Assembly: GCA_019637795.1 (NCBI GenBank)
Contig: JAHBUY010000001.1
Coordinates: 62,001-126,000 of the forward strand
Length of the DNA stretch: 64,000 bases
Source: a bacterium
Lineage (GTDB): Bacteria; Desulfobacterota; Binatia; HRBIN30; CADEER01
Direction: 5' to 3'
Part shown: one piece after another, positions 1 through 8,970 of the stretch
How positions within the stretch are numbered: the stretch's first letter is position 1
Layout: every line of letters begins with the position of its first letter
Notes under the pieces: generated by a model
Told to the model about the DNA's origin: nothing
Database searches by the model: none
The model's input: only the letters and a program-made list of their open reading frames with translations
Program-made: the position numbers and the translations under genes

Positions 1-2
1 CC

Positions 3-380
3 GGCGGCGCCTGCCCTCCCACCGCTCAGCACGCCAGCCGCCAGGGCACGCTGGTGGCGCGCAACATCGCCGCCGCCGTGCGCGGTCGCCGGCCGCGGCC
101 CTTCGCCTTCCGGACCCTGGGTCAACTGGCGGCGATCGGCCGCCGCACCGGCGTCGCCAACATCCTCGGCGTGAGCTTCTCCGGCTTCGTCGCCTGGTGG
201 CTGTGGCGCACCATCTACCTGCTGAAGCTGCCTCGCTTCGAGCGCAAGGTGCGCGTCGCGCTCGACTGGACCCTGGACCTGCTGTTCACCAAGGACCTGG
301 TTCAGTGTCCGACCACACGGGCGCGCGCCGCCGCCGATCCGGCAGACGTCGCCCCCCTACCGGCGCGCGCCGTGTCGTGA
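3..380 (+). CDS. NAD(P)/FAD-dependent oxidoreductase, NDH-2 type, C-terminal part
   Basis: The frame is open from the window edge and only the last ~125 residues are present. It begins with PPTAQHA and QGTLVARNI, the segment in type II NADH dehydrogenases that follows the FAD site. It continues into the C-terminal membrane-binding helix (FSGFVAWWLWRTIYLLKLP) and ends with a DWTLDLLF motif. Type II NADH:quinone oxidoreductases pass electrons from NADH to quinone at the inner membrane without pumping protons. The last ~25 residues are Ala/Pro/Arg-rich and look like a non-conserved tail. The N-terminal NAD and FAD Rossmann motifs lie outside the window, so the call rests on the C-terminus alone. 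The next gene converges on it. Confidence 0.8.
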   Translation, partial: GGACPPTAQHASRQGTLVARNIAAAVRGRRPRPFAFRTLGQLAAIGRRTGVANILGVSFSGFVAWWLWRTIYLLKLPRFERKVRVALDWTLDLLFTKDLVQCPTTRARAAADPADVAPLPARAVS

Positions 381-461
381 CCACGGCGGTGGCGCGACCT
401 CGAACGACCGTCCGGCGCCGAGACTGAACCGCCGACACCCGAGCAGCCTGCGGTGGAATCA

Positions 462-480
462 GGCCGCGGGCTGCCCGGCC
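462..480. terminator. GC hairpin between convergent genes
   Basis: GGCCG and CGGCC arms with an inner GG/CC pairing form a short stem between the NDH-2 stop and the M28 peptidase stop. There is no T-tract on either side, so it is only terminator-like. Confidence 0.3.
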
Positions 481-484
481 ACCT

Positions 485-2194
485 TCATGGCGCCAGGAAA
501 CCGTCGCAGGTGGTGCGGGTCAGAATGTCGATGACGTTGACCGTGTTGGAAAGGAGGATGCCCACGGAGCCGGCGTTGAAACTGCCGGCACCGGCGACGG
601 CAATGGCGTGGATCGCCGCCTGGGCGTTGCTCAGCGCTGTCTGGTCGGCCGGAGCGAACAGCGCCAGGTCGGCCAGGCCGGCGGTCAGGACCTCGTCGAG
701 GATCACGGCATCGCCGTAGGTCGCCAGCAGCGGCACGCCGGGGGTCGTGAACACCGGTGGGTTGGCGGTGTTGGCCAGCTCGATGGCGACGTCGTAGCCG
801 CGTCGCGTCTGCTTCTCCAGTTTGCCGAAATCGACGACCGAGGGCTCGTCGGCGTTGGTGTGGTAACAGGGCCCCGTGGAGTCGCTGTAGAAGACGGTCG
901 GCACGTTCTTGACGACGAAGTTGACGTAGTCGCTGCGCCCCTGGCCGAAGATGAAGCTGAGCTGCCGCTCGCCCGACAGCCCGACGTCGCCCGCCGCCTG
1001 AGCGACGATCGCGCCCAGGCCGATGCCGGTCTCGGCGCCGACGGCGAAGGTGAAATCGCGCAGGCTGGGCAACAGGTTGGCGCCCTGGATGTCGAAGTTG
1101 ATGTAGCCCACCGTGGCCGCCAGCGGCACCAGCGGATTGTTGGTGTAGTACTGCGAACCGAGCAGGCCGTCCTCTTCGGTGTCCCACAGGGCGATGATCA
1201 CCGACCGGCGCGGCGCCACCGGCAGCGCGGCGATGCCGCGCGCGATGCCGAGCACGGCGGCGGCGCCGGCCGCGTTGTCGGTCGCGCCGTTGCACACCGT
1301 GTCGCCGACGTTCACGGCGCGGCAGCTCGCGAGATGGTCGTAGTGCGCGCCGACGACGACGTACTCGTTGGGCACATCACTGCCCGGAATGATGGCGAGG
1401 ATGTTGGTGCCGGTCTGGCCACTGAGCACGTAGTGCTGCTTGTACGCTTCGTCACCAAGCTGGCCGACGTTGAGGCCGCCGGCGCCGATCGCCTGCAGCT
1501 CGCCGATCAGGTAGCTCTGCGCCACCGCCGATCCCGCGGTGTTGTTGTTGCGGCCGGCGAGCGCGTCGTCGGCGAGCGTGTAGACGTCGTCGGCCCGGAA
1601 GCCGGTGAAGCCACCCGGCGGCTCCGCGCACTGCCCCGGCGCCGGCGCATCCTTCCGTTTCAGACCGCCGGCATCGTTCCGCGCGTCGCTGCCGCCGAGC
1701 GCGGCGCAGTAGCGCACGGCGGCGACCGTGCCGGCGGGGATCGCCAGATTGACCGCGAGCGTCGCCGCCAAAGGCGGGGTCACGGACACTGCCGCCCCCT
1801 TGCACACCGCCTTGATCACCGTGCTCTTGATCAGCACGACGCTGCAGGGGCCAGCGCCGTCCGCCGCCCCCTTGTACTTGTAGCCCTTGCTGCCCGCGGG
1901 ATTGCCGAGACCACTCCACCCGGCGGCGCCGAGCGCGAAGCTCGCCGCACCGGCGCCGGGCGCGCCGGTGTCGAAGAACGTCAGCGTGGCGCCGCCCAGC
2001 GTCGGATCCCCGGCGCCTCCCGGCGACGGCAGCGCGAAGTCGGCCTGATCCTTGGCCACCAGCTTCGCCAGCTTGCCGGGCTTGATGACGCCGGCCTGAG
2101 CCGGAATGCCAACATCGAGAGCCGAAGCGGCGACCGCGGTACCGCTCACCGCGAGGCCACAGAACACCGACAGGCCGCGAACCAGTGCCTTCAT
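485..2194 (-). CDS. exported M28-family zinc metallopeptidase
   Basis: The protein has 569 residues. The start at 2194 has an AGGGGGG Shine-Dalgarno a few bases upstream; a start 14 codons further up lacks one. Residues 1-22 are a signal peptide ending AVA. Residues ~25-150 form a Gly/Ala-rich region I do not recognise. The peptidase domain follows, with the M28 metal-site pattern: GAHYDH, then TDNAAG, then DTEEDG, then FDIQG and finally CYHTNADE. M28 enzymes are co-catalytic two-zinc aminopeptidases or carboxypeptidases, so a periplasmic or secreted exopeptidase is likely. All five expected ligand positions (H, D, E, D, H) are present. It follows a small exported protein on the same strand and probably has its own promoter at 2235-2264. 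Substrate unknown. Confidence 0.85.
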   Translation of the reverse strand: MKALVRGLSVFCGLAVSGTAVAASALDVGIPAQAGVIKPGKLAKLVAKDQADFALPSPGGAGDPTLGGATLTFFDTGAPGAGAASFALGAAGWSGLGNPAGSKGYKYKGAADGAGPCSVVLIKSTVIKAVCKGAAVSVTPPLAATLAVNLAIPAGTVAAVRYCAALGGSDARNDAGGLKRKDAPAPGQCAEPPGGFTGFRADDVYTLADDALAGRNNNTAGSAVAQSYLIGELQAIGAGGLNVGQLGDEAYKQHYVLSGQTGTNILAIIPGSDVPNEYVVVGAHYDHLASCRAVNVGDTVCNGATDNAAGAAAVLGIARGIAALPVAPRRSVIIALWDTEEDGLLGSQYYTNNPLVPLAATVGYINFDIQGANLLPSLRDFTFAVGAETGIGLGAIVAQAAGDVGLSGERQLSFIFGQGRSDYVNFVVKNVPTVFYSDSTGPCYHTNADEPSVVDFGKLEKQTRRGYDVAIELANTANPPVFTTPGVPLLATYGDAVILDEVLTAGLADLALFAPADQTALSNAQAAIHAIAVAGAGSFNAGSVGILLSNTVNVIDILTRTTCDGFLAP

Positions 2195-2234
2195 GATCCC
2201 CCCTGAGCAGTCGCCAGCGGGCGCGACGCACCCC

Positions 2235-2264
2235 AATCTGCCCCGGAGGGGCGGCGATGGTCAA
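2235..2264 (-). promoter_or_regulatory. candidate sigma-70 promoter for the M28 peptidase
   Basis: On the minus strand TTGACC (2264-2259), an 18-base spacer and CAGATT (2240-2235) precede the ATG at 2194 by about 40 bases. The spacer overlaps a small GCCCC/GGGGC hairpin (2240-2252). The -10 match is weak. Confidence 0.35.
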
Positions 2265-2292
2265 TCGACGAAGGCCGCGCGGCGCGGGGCGC

Positions 2293-2730
2293 TCACTTCA
2301 CGAGGGTGAAGGTCACCCCCGACACGGCGGCCTTCAGATCGGCTCCCTCGGTGGTGGACACCATCTTGATCTCGACGCCATTGCCGTTGCGCATCGCCTC
2401 GACGTCGAAGCCGCCGCCGAACGTCGCGCCGGCATCGCTGCTGGTGTAGGTGCCGTTGAAGTCGCTCAGATGCTTCAGATGATAGACATCGCCGTGCGCC
2501 TGGATCTTGGTGCCGCCGAGCTCGCCGGCGCTGAAGCCGCTGATGGTGATCGGGTACGCCTTCCCCTGGAAGTGGAGCGTGCCCCTGCCCCACGTGTAGC
2601 CGATGCCGACGCCGCCCGAGCCTTCCTCCAGCTCGATGGTCGCGTCCGCCTTGCCGGCCGTGTCGGCACCGCGCGACATCGCCGGCGCCACCGCGATCAA
2701 CGCCACCAATCCGACTGCGAATCGCCACAT
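2293..2730 (-). CDS. exported protein of unknown function
   Basis: The start ATG at 2730 is preceded by an AGGAGGG ribosome-binding site about nine bases upstream. The 145-residue product opens with a hydrophobic signal sequence (MWRFAVGLVALIAVAPAMS). The mature part is Gly-rich with alternating hydrophobic residues, including YTWGRGTLHF, ISGFSAGELG and FNGTYTSSDAG, which suggests a small beta-rich fold. I could not assign a family with confidence. It lies between yajQ and the M28 peptidase in a leftward cluster, and its exported nature fits an envelope role. No cysteines or lipobox are seen, so a soluble periplasmic protein is more likely than a lipoprotein. Confidence 0.7.
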   Translation of the reverse strand: MWRFAVGLVALIAVAPAMSRGADTAGKADATIELEEGSGGVGIGYTWGRGTLHFQGKAYPITISGFSAGELGGTKIQAHGDVYHLKHLSDFNGTYTSSDAGATFGGGFDVEAMRNGNGVEIKMVSTTEGADLKAAVSGVTFTLVK

Positions 2731-2807
2731 TGCACGCTCCCTCCTGCGGCGCCGTCTGGCAGACGATCGGTTGCAGCGCAAACGCCACGCGCCCGCGGCG
2801 CGACGCC

Positions 2808-3293
2808 CTAGTCCCGGAAGTTGGTGAACTGCAATGGCAGGTCGATGTCCTGCTGCTTCAGCACGTGCATCGCCCGCTGCAGATCGTCGCGCGCCTTGCC
2901 CGAGACCCGCACCTGCTCGCCCTGGATCTGCGCCTGTACCTTGAGCTTGGAATCCTTGATCGCCTTGACGATCAGGCGCGCCTTCTCGATGGCGATGCCC
3001 TGCTGCACGGTGACGGTCTGCCGGGCCCGCCCACCGGCCGCGGCTTCGATCGCGCCGTAGACGAAGGCCTTCAGCGGGATCTGGCGCTTCGCCGCTTTGC
3101 CCTGCAGGACCTCGACCACGGCCTTCACCTTGTACTCGTCCGACGAGGTGATGCGGATCTCGGTCCCCTCGTGCGCGATCTCGGTGTCGCTGCCCTTGAA
3201 GTCATACCGCTGCGCGACTTCCTTGCGCGCCTGGTTGACCGCGTTGTCGACCTCCTGCAGGTCAACCTGCGAGACCACGTCGAACGACGGCAT
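2808..3293 (-). CDS. yajQ: YajQ family nucleotide-binding protein
   Basis: At 161 residues it matches the family's usual ~160. It opens with the conserved MPSFDVVSQVDLQEVDNAVNQ and has the YDFKGS motif typical of YajQ. The family has two ferredoxin-like domains; members bind nucleotides, and in Xanthomonas a homologue binds cyclic di-GMP and acts as a transcription co-regulator. The role here is inferred only by family. It begins 8 bases after the lolA stop and therefore probably shares its transcript. Confidence 0.93.
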   Translation of the reverse strand: MPSFDVVSQVDLQEVDNAVNQARKEVAQRYDFKGSDTEIAHEGTEIRITSSDEYKVKAVVEVLQGKAAKRQIPLKAFVYGAIEAAAGGRARQTVTVQQGIAIEKARLIVKAIKDSKLKVQAQIQGEQVRVSGKARDDLQRAMHVLKQQDIDLPLQFTNFRD

Positions 3294-3301
3294 CGCTCCC
3301 C

Positions 3302-3976
3302 CTAGTTGCCGATCGGCGCCTCGACCACGTCCACTCCCGGTGGCGCCTCGAACTGGAACGCCTCGTCGGCGAGCCCGACGTTGCGTCGCAGATCCGAGAA
3401 CTGGAGCTTGGTGACGTTGCCGATCGGATCGGTGACCTCGGCACCGGTGATGTCATAGGTGTGCGGGTCGACGGTCAGGATCAGCGTGCCGAGGTCGGCG
3501 TCGCCGCGCGGCTTCAGCCGCAGGCGCAGCGGACCCGCGCCGCTCGCCTCGACGGTGACGTCGAAGTCATCGCGCAGCTTGCCGACGCCGGTGAGGAAGG
3601 AGATCGGCGTCGACGAACGAAAGGCGTTCTGGAACGGCGCCTTCAGCACCTGCTGCTCGTCGGGCTCGTAGAACCACAACGTCCTGCCGTCGGCGACGAT
3701 CACCTGCGACACCCCGTCGCGCAACGTCCAGCGCATCTTGCCCGGTCTCTTGAAGGCGACCGAGCCGCTCGCCTTCATCGTCTTGCCGCCGCTCGCCATC
3801 ACCAACTCCTGCTGCACGGCGGCGGTGAAGTCCTTCGTCGCGTCGTAGCGCGCCTGCACCCTGTCGACGACGTCGCTGGCCGACACGCGCGTCGCCCACA
3901 GACAGAGAGCGAGCATCGCCGACACGGCGACGCGGATCAGCGGAAAGGCGCTGCTCGCGTACGGTCGCATTGGCAT
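3302..3976 (-). CDS. lolA: outer-membrane lipoprotein carrier protein LolA
   Basis: The protein has 224 residues with a signal peptide ending near ATRVSA. The LolA hallmarks follow: VVDRVQARYDATKDFTAAVQQ, a GSVAFKRPGKMRW strand, an IVADGRTLWFYEPDE block and FLTGVGKLRDDF. LolA receives lipoproteins from the LolCDE transporter and carries them across the periplasm to LolB. It lies 88 bases downstream of ftsK, an order (ftsK-lolA) also seen in other proteobacteria. The annotated start is the first ATG of a Met-Pro-Met run; the second, two codons on, is equally possible. Confidence 0.92.
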   Translation of the reverse strand: MPMRPYASSAFPLIRVAVSAMLALCLWATRVSASDVVDRVQARYDATKDFTAAVQQELVMASGGKTMKASGSVAFKRPGKMRWTLRDGVSQVIVADGRTLWFYEPDEQQVLKAPFQNAFRSSTPISFLTGVGKLRDDFDVTVEASGAGPLRLRLKPRGDADLGTLILTVDPHTYDITGAEVTDPIGNVTKLQFSDLRRNVGLADEAFQFEAPPGVDVVEAPIGN

Positions 3977-4020
3977 TCGCGCTCTCTCTGTCCTGCACTC
4001 TCAGGGGGATGGCTGGTGGG

Positions 4021-4038
4021 GGCCGTCGATGTACGGCC
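4021..4038 (-). terminator. hairpin between ftsK and lolA
   Basis: GGCCGT-CGATGT-ACGGCC is a perfect six-base-pair stem with a six-base loop, in the 88-base gap after the ftsK stop. There is no T-tract; it may cause partial termination or define an RNA processing site. Confidence 0.35.
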
Positions 4039-4064
4039 GCCGGACCTCCCTGCTTGGCGGTGTC

Positions 4065-6311
4065 CTAGTCCGCCTCGATCGGCGGTGCCAGCACCTCGCG
4101 CGGGCGGCCGCCCTCGCTCGCCGACACGACGCCTTCGCGCTCCATGCGTTCGATCATGCGGGCGGCGCGGTTGTAGCCGACGCGCAGCCGGCGCTGCACC
4201 CACGAGATCGACGCCTGGCGACTGCTGGTGACCAGCGCGACAGCCTGGTCGTACAACTCGTCGCTGAGGTCGTCGGCATCGCCGCCGCCCTCCTCCTCGC
4301 CCTCTGGCGCCTCGAGCAGCGCGAACGCGTACTGCGGCTTCCCCTGCCTCTTGATGAATGCGACGGCCTTGTGGATCTCGTCCTCGGTCACCAGCGGCCC
4401 GTGTAGACGCTGCAGCCGGGCGCTGCCCGACGACATGTAGAGCATGTCGCCGCGGCCGAGCAGCCGCTCGGCGCCGATCTGGTCGAGGATGGTGCGGGAG
4501 TCGACCCGTGCCGTCACCTGGAACGAGACCCGGGACGGGAAGTTGGCCTTGATCAGGCCGGTGATGACGTCCACCGATGGGCGCTGGGTGGCGACGATGA
4601 GATGCACGCCGGCGGCGCGCGCCTTCTGCGCCAGGCGGGTGATCGGCTCCTCGACCTTGCGTCCCATGGTCATCATCAGATCGGCGAGCTCGTCGATGAT
4701 CACCACCACCTTGGGCAGGCGCTCGGGCAGCGCCGTGGCGGTGACGACCTCGTCGTCGTCGGCGTCGTCCGCGACCTCCTTGAGCTCGATCACCGAGCTG
4801 CCCGCGTCCTCGGCCCGCATCTCGTCGATCAGCGCGTTGTAGCCGTCGATGTTGCGCACCCCGTGCTTCTTCATCAGCCGGTAGCGCTCCTCCATCAGCT
4901 CGACGATGTTGTTGAGCACGTACACCGCCTGCTTCGGATCGGTGACCACCGGCACCAGCAGGTGCGGGATGTCCTCGTAGACCGACAGCTCGAGCATCTT
5001 GAGGTCGATCATGACGAAGCGCACCTCGCGGGGCGGCGCCTTGTAGAGGATGCTCATGATCATCGCGTTGATCGCCACCGACTTGCCGCTGCCGGTGGCG
5101 CCGGCGATCATCAGGTGCGGCATCTTCACCAGGTCGCCGACCACCGGGTGGCCGGCCGTGTCCTTGCCCAGGGCCATCGGCACCGGCGTCTGCGCCTGCT
5201 GGAATTCGTCGACCTCGAGCAACTCGCGCAGCGCCACTTCCTCGCGCCGCGGGTTGGCGACCTCGATGCCAACCACCGCCTTGCCGGGCACCGGCGCCAG
5301 GATGCGCACTCCCGGGACGCGCAGCGCCATCGCCAGATCGTCGCCCAGGCTGGTGATGCGGTTCACCTTCACGCCCGGCGCCGGCTCGATGTCGAAGGTG
5401 GTGATCACCGGCCCCGGCCGGACTTCCACCACTTTGCCGACGATGCCGAAGTCGGCGAGCTTGGTCTCGAGGATCTGCGAGCTGCGGCGCAACCCGTCCT
5501 CGTCGATCCGCACATCGTCGTGCTTCGGCGCGTGCAGCAGGCGCATCGGCGGCACCTGGTAGTGCTCGTCGCCGAACGGCAGCTCCTCCTGGACGACGCG
5601 CTTCTTCTTCGGCGCCGCGGCGCGGCGGTCGAGGATGATCACCGGCGCCGGCTCGTCGTCCGGCGGCGGCGCGCGCTTCACGTTCGCCTTCGGCTTGCGC
5701 ACCAACTGCTGCGCCGCCGGTTCGGCGATCTCCGCCACGGTGCGGGCGCGTCGCAGCGAACCGGCGATGCCGCGGCCGATGCCGCGCGCCATGCCGCCCA
5801 GCGAAAGGTGGGTGGCGACGATGAACGCCAGCACGGCGATGCCGCCGATGATGATGAAGGAGCCGCCGGCGCCGAACGGCTCGGCGAGGACGGCGGCGAG
5901 GAAGCCGCCGATCCAGCCGCCGGCGCGCGCCACCGGATGATTCGGTCCCAGCGCGAGCCCGAAGAGGACGGCGACGCACGGCAGCAGCAGCGCGCCCGCC
6001 ACGGCTCGAGACGGCCCGATCTCATGGGCGCGGTGGCGGAAGAGCGCCACGGCGACGGCGAGCAGGCCGAGCGGCAGCAGATAGGCGGCGTAGCCGAGCG
6101 CTTGGACCACCAGATCGGCGAGCCCGTGCCCGACCTTGCCGGCGACGTTCAGGCTCGGCAGGTCGCTCTGGTAGGCGAGGAACCCGATGGCGAGGAACCC
6201 GGCCGCGGCGAGGCAGACGATGGCCGCCACCTCGTCGAGCAGGCCCGCCTCGCGCTGGATCTCGACCGGCTCCGCCGCCTCGGGGGCGGTCTGGACGCGC
6301 GCCCGCGCCAT
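4065..6311 (-). CDS. ftsK: DNA translocase FtsK
   Basis: The protein has 748 residues. Four predicted membrane helices lie in the first ~170 residues, followed by a short Lys/Arg-rich linker, the alpha-beta motor domain with Walker A GATGSGKSV and Walker B VVIIDELADLMM, and a C-terminal gamma winged helix (RVGYNRAARMIERMEREG). FtsK is anchored at the division septum and pumps chromosome ends toward dif for XerCD resolution. The linker is short compared with E. coli FtsK (>1300 residues), giving a SpoIIIE-like length. The ATG shares its A with the RNase J stop codon (TGATG), implying translational coupling, and a GGAG lies just upstream. Confidence 0.96.
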   Translation of the reverse strand: MARARVQTAPEAAEPVEIQREAGLLDEVAAIVCLAAAGFLAIGFLAYQSDLPSLNVAGKVGHGLADLVVQALGYAAYLLPLGLLAVAVALFRHRAHEIGPSRAVAGALLLPCVAVLFGLALGPNHPVARAGGWIGGFLAAVLAEPFGAGGSFIIIGGIAVLAFIVATHLSLGGMARGIGRGIAGSLRRARTVAEIAEPAAQQLVRKPKANVKRAPPPDDEPAPVIILDRRAAAPKKKRVVQEELPFGDEHYQVPPMRLLHAPKHDDVRIDEDGLRRSSQILETKLADFGIVGKVVEVRPGPVITTFDIEPAPGVKVNRITSLGDDLAMALRVPGVRILAPVPGKAVVGIEVANPRREEVALRELLEVDEFQQAQTPVPMALGKDTAGHPVVGDLVKMPHLMIAGATGSGKSVAINAMIMSILYKAPPREVRFVMIDLKMLELSVYEDIPHLLVPVVTDPKQAVYVLNNIVELMEERYRLMKKHGVRNIDGYNALIDEMRAEDAGSSVIELKEVADDADDDEVVTATALPERLPKVVVIIDELADLMMTMGRKVEEPITRLAQKARAAGVHLIVATQRPSVDVITGLIKANFPSRVSFQVTARVDSRTILDQIGAERLLGRGDMLYMSSGSARLQRLHGPLVTEDEIHKAVAFIKRQGKPQYAFALLEAPEGEEEGGGDADDLSDELYDQAVALVTSSRQASISWVQRRLRVGYNRAARMIERMEREGVVSASEGGRPREVLAPPIEAD

Positions 6312-7969
6312 CACATCTCCAGGACGAACGGCACCACCACCGGGCGGCGGTCGAGGGTCTTGCTGAGATAGCGGCGCAGCGCCTTGCGCACTTCTTCCTT
6401 CACCTCGAGGGTGTCGGTTCGCGACTCCGGCGCCAGCTCGGCCAGCGTGGCGATGACGACGTCGCGCGCCTCGTCGAACACCCGCTGCTGGTCGCCCTCG
6501 GCGACGACCCCGCGAGCCGAGAAGTCCGGGCCCGCGATCACCTCGCCGGTGTGCTGGTCGAGCGCCAACACCGCCAACAGCAGCCCGTCCTGCGACAGGT
6601 GGCGGCGGTCGCGGAGGACGATGTCGCTGATGTCGCCGATGCCCTTGCCGTCGACCAACACCCGGCCGGCGCTCACCGGATCGATGCGCCGGGCGCCCTG
6701 TTCGTCGAGCGCCAGCACCTGCCCGTCCTCGAGCAGCATGGCGCGGTCCTCGCCGAGGCCCAGCGTGCGCGCCAGACGCAGGTGCTCCGAGAGGTGCCGG
6801 AACTCGCCGTGGACGGGGACGAAGTAGCGCGGCCGCACCAGGTTCAGCATCAGCGCCAGCTCGTCACGGCTGGCATGACCGGACACGTGCACGTCGGCGT
6901 CGCGCGAGGTGATCACCTGGGCGCCGCGCCGGTACATGTGATTGATCATGTTGGAGATCGGCCGCTCGTTGCCGGGGATGATGCGCGAGGACAACACCAC
7001 GGCGTCCCCCTCCTCCATCTTCACCGCCGCGTGATCGCCGAGCGAGATGCGGGTCAGCGCCGACATCGGCTCGCCCTGGCTGCCGGAGGTGAGCACGGTG
7101 ACCCGCTCCGGCGACAGCGTCGCCAACTCGGCGACCTCGGCATAGATCGCCGGCGAGGCGCGCAGATAGCCGAGGTCGGTGGCGATGCGCAGGCTGTTGA
7201 TCAGGCTGCGCCCGACCACGACGACGCGTCGGCCGGTCGCCTCCGACAGATCGATCACCTGCTGCAGGCGGTGGATGTGCGAGGAGAAGGTGGAGAAGAA
7301 GATGCGACCGCGGACCCCCTGGAAGACGCTCTCCAGCCCGGCGCGGACGCTGCGCTCGGAGCCGGTGGAGCCGCCGTGCTCGACGTTGGTCGAGTCGGAC
7401 AGCAGGAGCAGGACGCCGCGGGCGCCATACTCCGCGAACGTCTGGATGTCCGGGCTGCGGCCGTCGATCGGCGTGTAGTCGATCTTGAAATCGCCGCTGT
7501 GCACGACGACGCCGAGCGGCGTCGTGATGGCGAGGCCGACCGCGTCGACGATCGAATGCGTGACGTGAATCGGATCGATGGCGAAGGGACCGGTCGTCCA
7601 ACCCTGGCGCGGGCGGTAGGGGCGCAGGTCGACGCGGCCATCGAGATTGTGCTCGCGCAGCCGGCTGCCGATCAGGCCCGCCGCCATCGGCGTCGCCCAC
7701 ACCGGCACCGGCAGATCGCGCAGCGCGTACGGCAGGGCGCCGATGTGGTCCTCGTGGCCGTGGGTGATGACGAAGCCGCGGAAGCGATCGCCGAGCTGGC
7801 GCAGGTAATCGAGCTCCGGGATCACCAGGTCGACGCCGAGCAGGCTCGGGTCCGGGAACATCACCCCGCAGTCGATCGCGATCGCCTCGCCCTCGTACTC
7901 GAGCACCAGGCAGTTGAGACCGATCTCGCCGAGCCCGCCGAGCGGGATGACGCGCAAGGTGCCGCTCAC
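6311..7969 (-). CDS. rnj: ribonuclease J family beta-CASP nuclease
   Basis: The product has 552 residues, the usual RNase J length (~555). It begins with a LRVIPLGGLGEIGLN strand and carries the metallo-beta-lactamase motif THGHEDH and the beta-CASP motifs through VSGHASRDEL and VPVHGEFRHL, ending in the RNase J C-terminal domain. RNase J combines 5'-3' exo- and endoribonuclease activity in mRNA turnover and rRNA maturation. I place the start at the GTG at 7969 because GAGGTG sits six bases upstream. The frame stays open far upstream, but that part has no homology signal and contains the promoter at 8088-8116. RNase J is uncommon in gamma- and beta-proteobacteria, which supports a deltaproteobacteria-like host. 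Confidence 0.94.
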   Translation of the reverse strand: MSGTLRVIPLGGLGEIGLNCLVLEYEGEAIAIDCGVMFPDPSLLGVDLVIPELDYLRQLGDRFRGFVITHGHEDHIGALPYALRDLPVPVWATPMAAGLIGSRLREHNLDGRVDLRPYRPRQGWTTGPFAIDPIHVTHSIVDAVGLAITTPLGVVVHSGDFKIDYTPIDGRSPDIQTFAEYGARGVLLLLSDSTNVEHGGSTGSERSVRAGLESVFQGVRGRIFFSTFSSHIHRLQQVIDLSEATGRRVVVVGRSLINSLRIATDLGYLRASPAIYAEVAELATLSPERVTVLTSGSQGEPMSALTRISLGDHAAVKMEEGDAVVLSSRIIPGNERPISNMINHMYRRGAQVITSRDADVHVSGHASRDELALMLNLVRPRYFVPVHGEFRHLSEHLRLARTLGLGEDRAMLLEDGQVLALDEQGARRIDPVSAGRVLVDGKGIGDISDIVLRDRRHLSQDGLLLAVLALDQHTGEVIAGPDFSARGVVAEGDQQRVFDEARDVVIATLAELAPESRTDTLEVKEEVRKALRRYLSKTLDRRPVVVPFVLEM

Positions 7970-8087
7970 CGCACGCACCTCGGACGGCAGGCACGTTCCC
8001 CCGCCTCCCTTCCGCGCCGACGCGGAGCGCTTGGACACCCTGGCGCGGTGAGATCGTTCCACACCTTCCGCAACACCACCGAGGCGG

Positions 8088-8116
8088 ACAGTAGGCCGGG
8101 GGGCTGAGGGAGTCAA
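8088..8116 (-). promoter_or_regulatory. sigma-70 promoter for rnj-ftsK-lolA
   Basis: Minus strand TTGACT (8116-8111), exactly 17 bases, then TACTGT (8093-8088). The predicted transcript starts near 8081 and has a ~110-base leader before the GTG at 7969. Confidence 0.65.
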
Positions 8117-8445
8117 CGCGCCGAAGGCGCCGAGCGACCGCCGTTTTCTCTTCAACCCGCTGTTTCGCGACCACGAGTGGCGGGATGGCTGCATGCCACA
8201 CGACTTGTGGAGCCACCGCATGCGCGATCTGCCGGAGGGCTTGGTGACCACCGGCGCATTTGTGGTCGATCCCCCAACGTCAGTCCGTCGTTCCCGTTCA
8301 GCATCGTCTCGGGGTGGCGGGTGGGCAGGACGAGAATCCTCCCGTGCATGGACCCGGAGGGTCCGCCCGCCGGCGGGTGGGCGGCAGCGCGGTGGCGTCG
8401 GTCTGGCATGCGCGCAGGCATGCCCGGGGGCGCTGTCGCGCTGCC
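8117..8445. other. gene-free stretch between rnj and ssb promoters
   Basis: No frame here shows coding character beyond GC-driven open frames. The stretch holds several short GC-rich inverted repeats (for example GGACCCGGAGGGTCC near 8350) and a repeated GGCATGC around 8405-8422. I see no RNA gene or recognisable riboswitch. Confidence 0.4.
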
Positions 8446-8475
8446 TTGACGCTGCCGGAAACGCGTTGCTACGGT
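8446..8475 (+). promoter_or_regulatory. candidate sigma-70 promoter for ssb
   Basis: TTGACG (8446-8451), 18 bases, then TACGGT (8470-8475), the latter in a TTGCTA context. The start codon lies 70 bases downstream of the -10 box. Confidence 0.55.
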
Positions 8476-8544
8476 CCGCGCCCGGACACACCGGGGCGCC
8501 GCCGCCTCGGCTCTTCCCGCCGTCACAGCGAAAGCGAGGGCACC

Positions 8545-8967
8545 GTGGTCAACAAAGCCATCATCATTGGCAATCTCGGACGCGATCCCGAGGTCCGCTT
8601 CACCCCCAGCGGCCGGGCGGTCGCCAAGTTCTCGGTCGCCACCACCGAGCGCTGGACCGACCAGAACGGCCAGAAGCAGGAAAAGACCGAGTGGCACAAC
8701 ATCGTCGTCTGGGGGAAGCAGGCCGAGACCTGCGGCCAGTACCTCGCCAAGGGTCGGCAGGTGTACGTCGAGGGCCGGATCACCAACCGCAGCTACGACG
8801 ACAAGGACGGCAACAAGAAGTACATCACCGAGATCATCGCCCGCGACGTCCGCTTCCTCGGCGGTCCGGGCCAGGGCAGCGGTGGCGGTGCCGGCATGCG
8901 CGACAGCGGCTTCTCGGCCCCGGCCGGCGAGGACGCGCCGCCGCCGGACGACGACATCCCGTTCTGA
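8545..8967 (+). CDS. ssb: single-stranded DNA-binding protein
   Basis: The product has 140 residues. An OB-fold spans residues ~1-110 with the SSB signatures NKAIIIGNLGRDPEVR, EWHNIVVWGKQAE and YLAKGRQVYVEGRI. A Gly/Ala-rich linker leads to the acidic tip DDDIPF that docks SSB partner proteins. SSB coats single strands in replication, repair and recombination. The start is a GTG with GAGGG four bases upstream; no ATG precedes it in a plausible position. It stops three bases before the convergent gene at 8971, leaving no room for a separate terminator. Confidence 0.96.
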   Translation: MVNKAIIIGNLGRDPEVRFTPSGRAVAKFSVATTERWTDQNGQKQEKTEWHNIVVWGKQAETCGQYLAKGRQVYVEGRITNRSYDDKDGNKKYITEIIARDVRFLGGPGQGSGGGAGMRDSGFSAPAGEDAPPPDDDIPF

Positions 8968-8970
8968 GCC

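Noticed and set aside
4602..6371. 589-codon open frame antisense to ftsK
   Set aside because: It mirrors ftsK codon by codon, is His/Arg/Asp-rich and has no domain signal; GC-rich third positions keep antisense frames open.
7970..8491. 174-codon upstream extension of RNase J
   Set aside because: It contains the promoter, has no family similarity, and would make the protein far longer than any RNase J.
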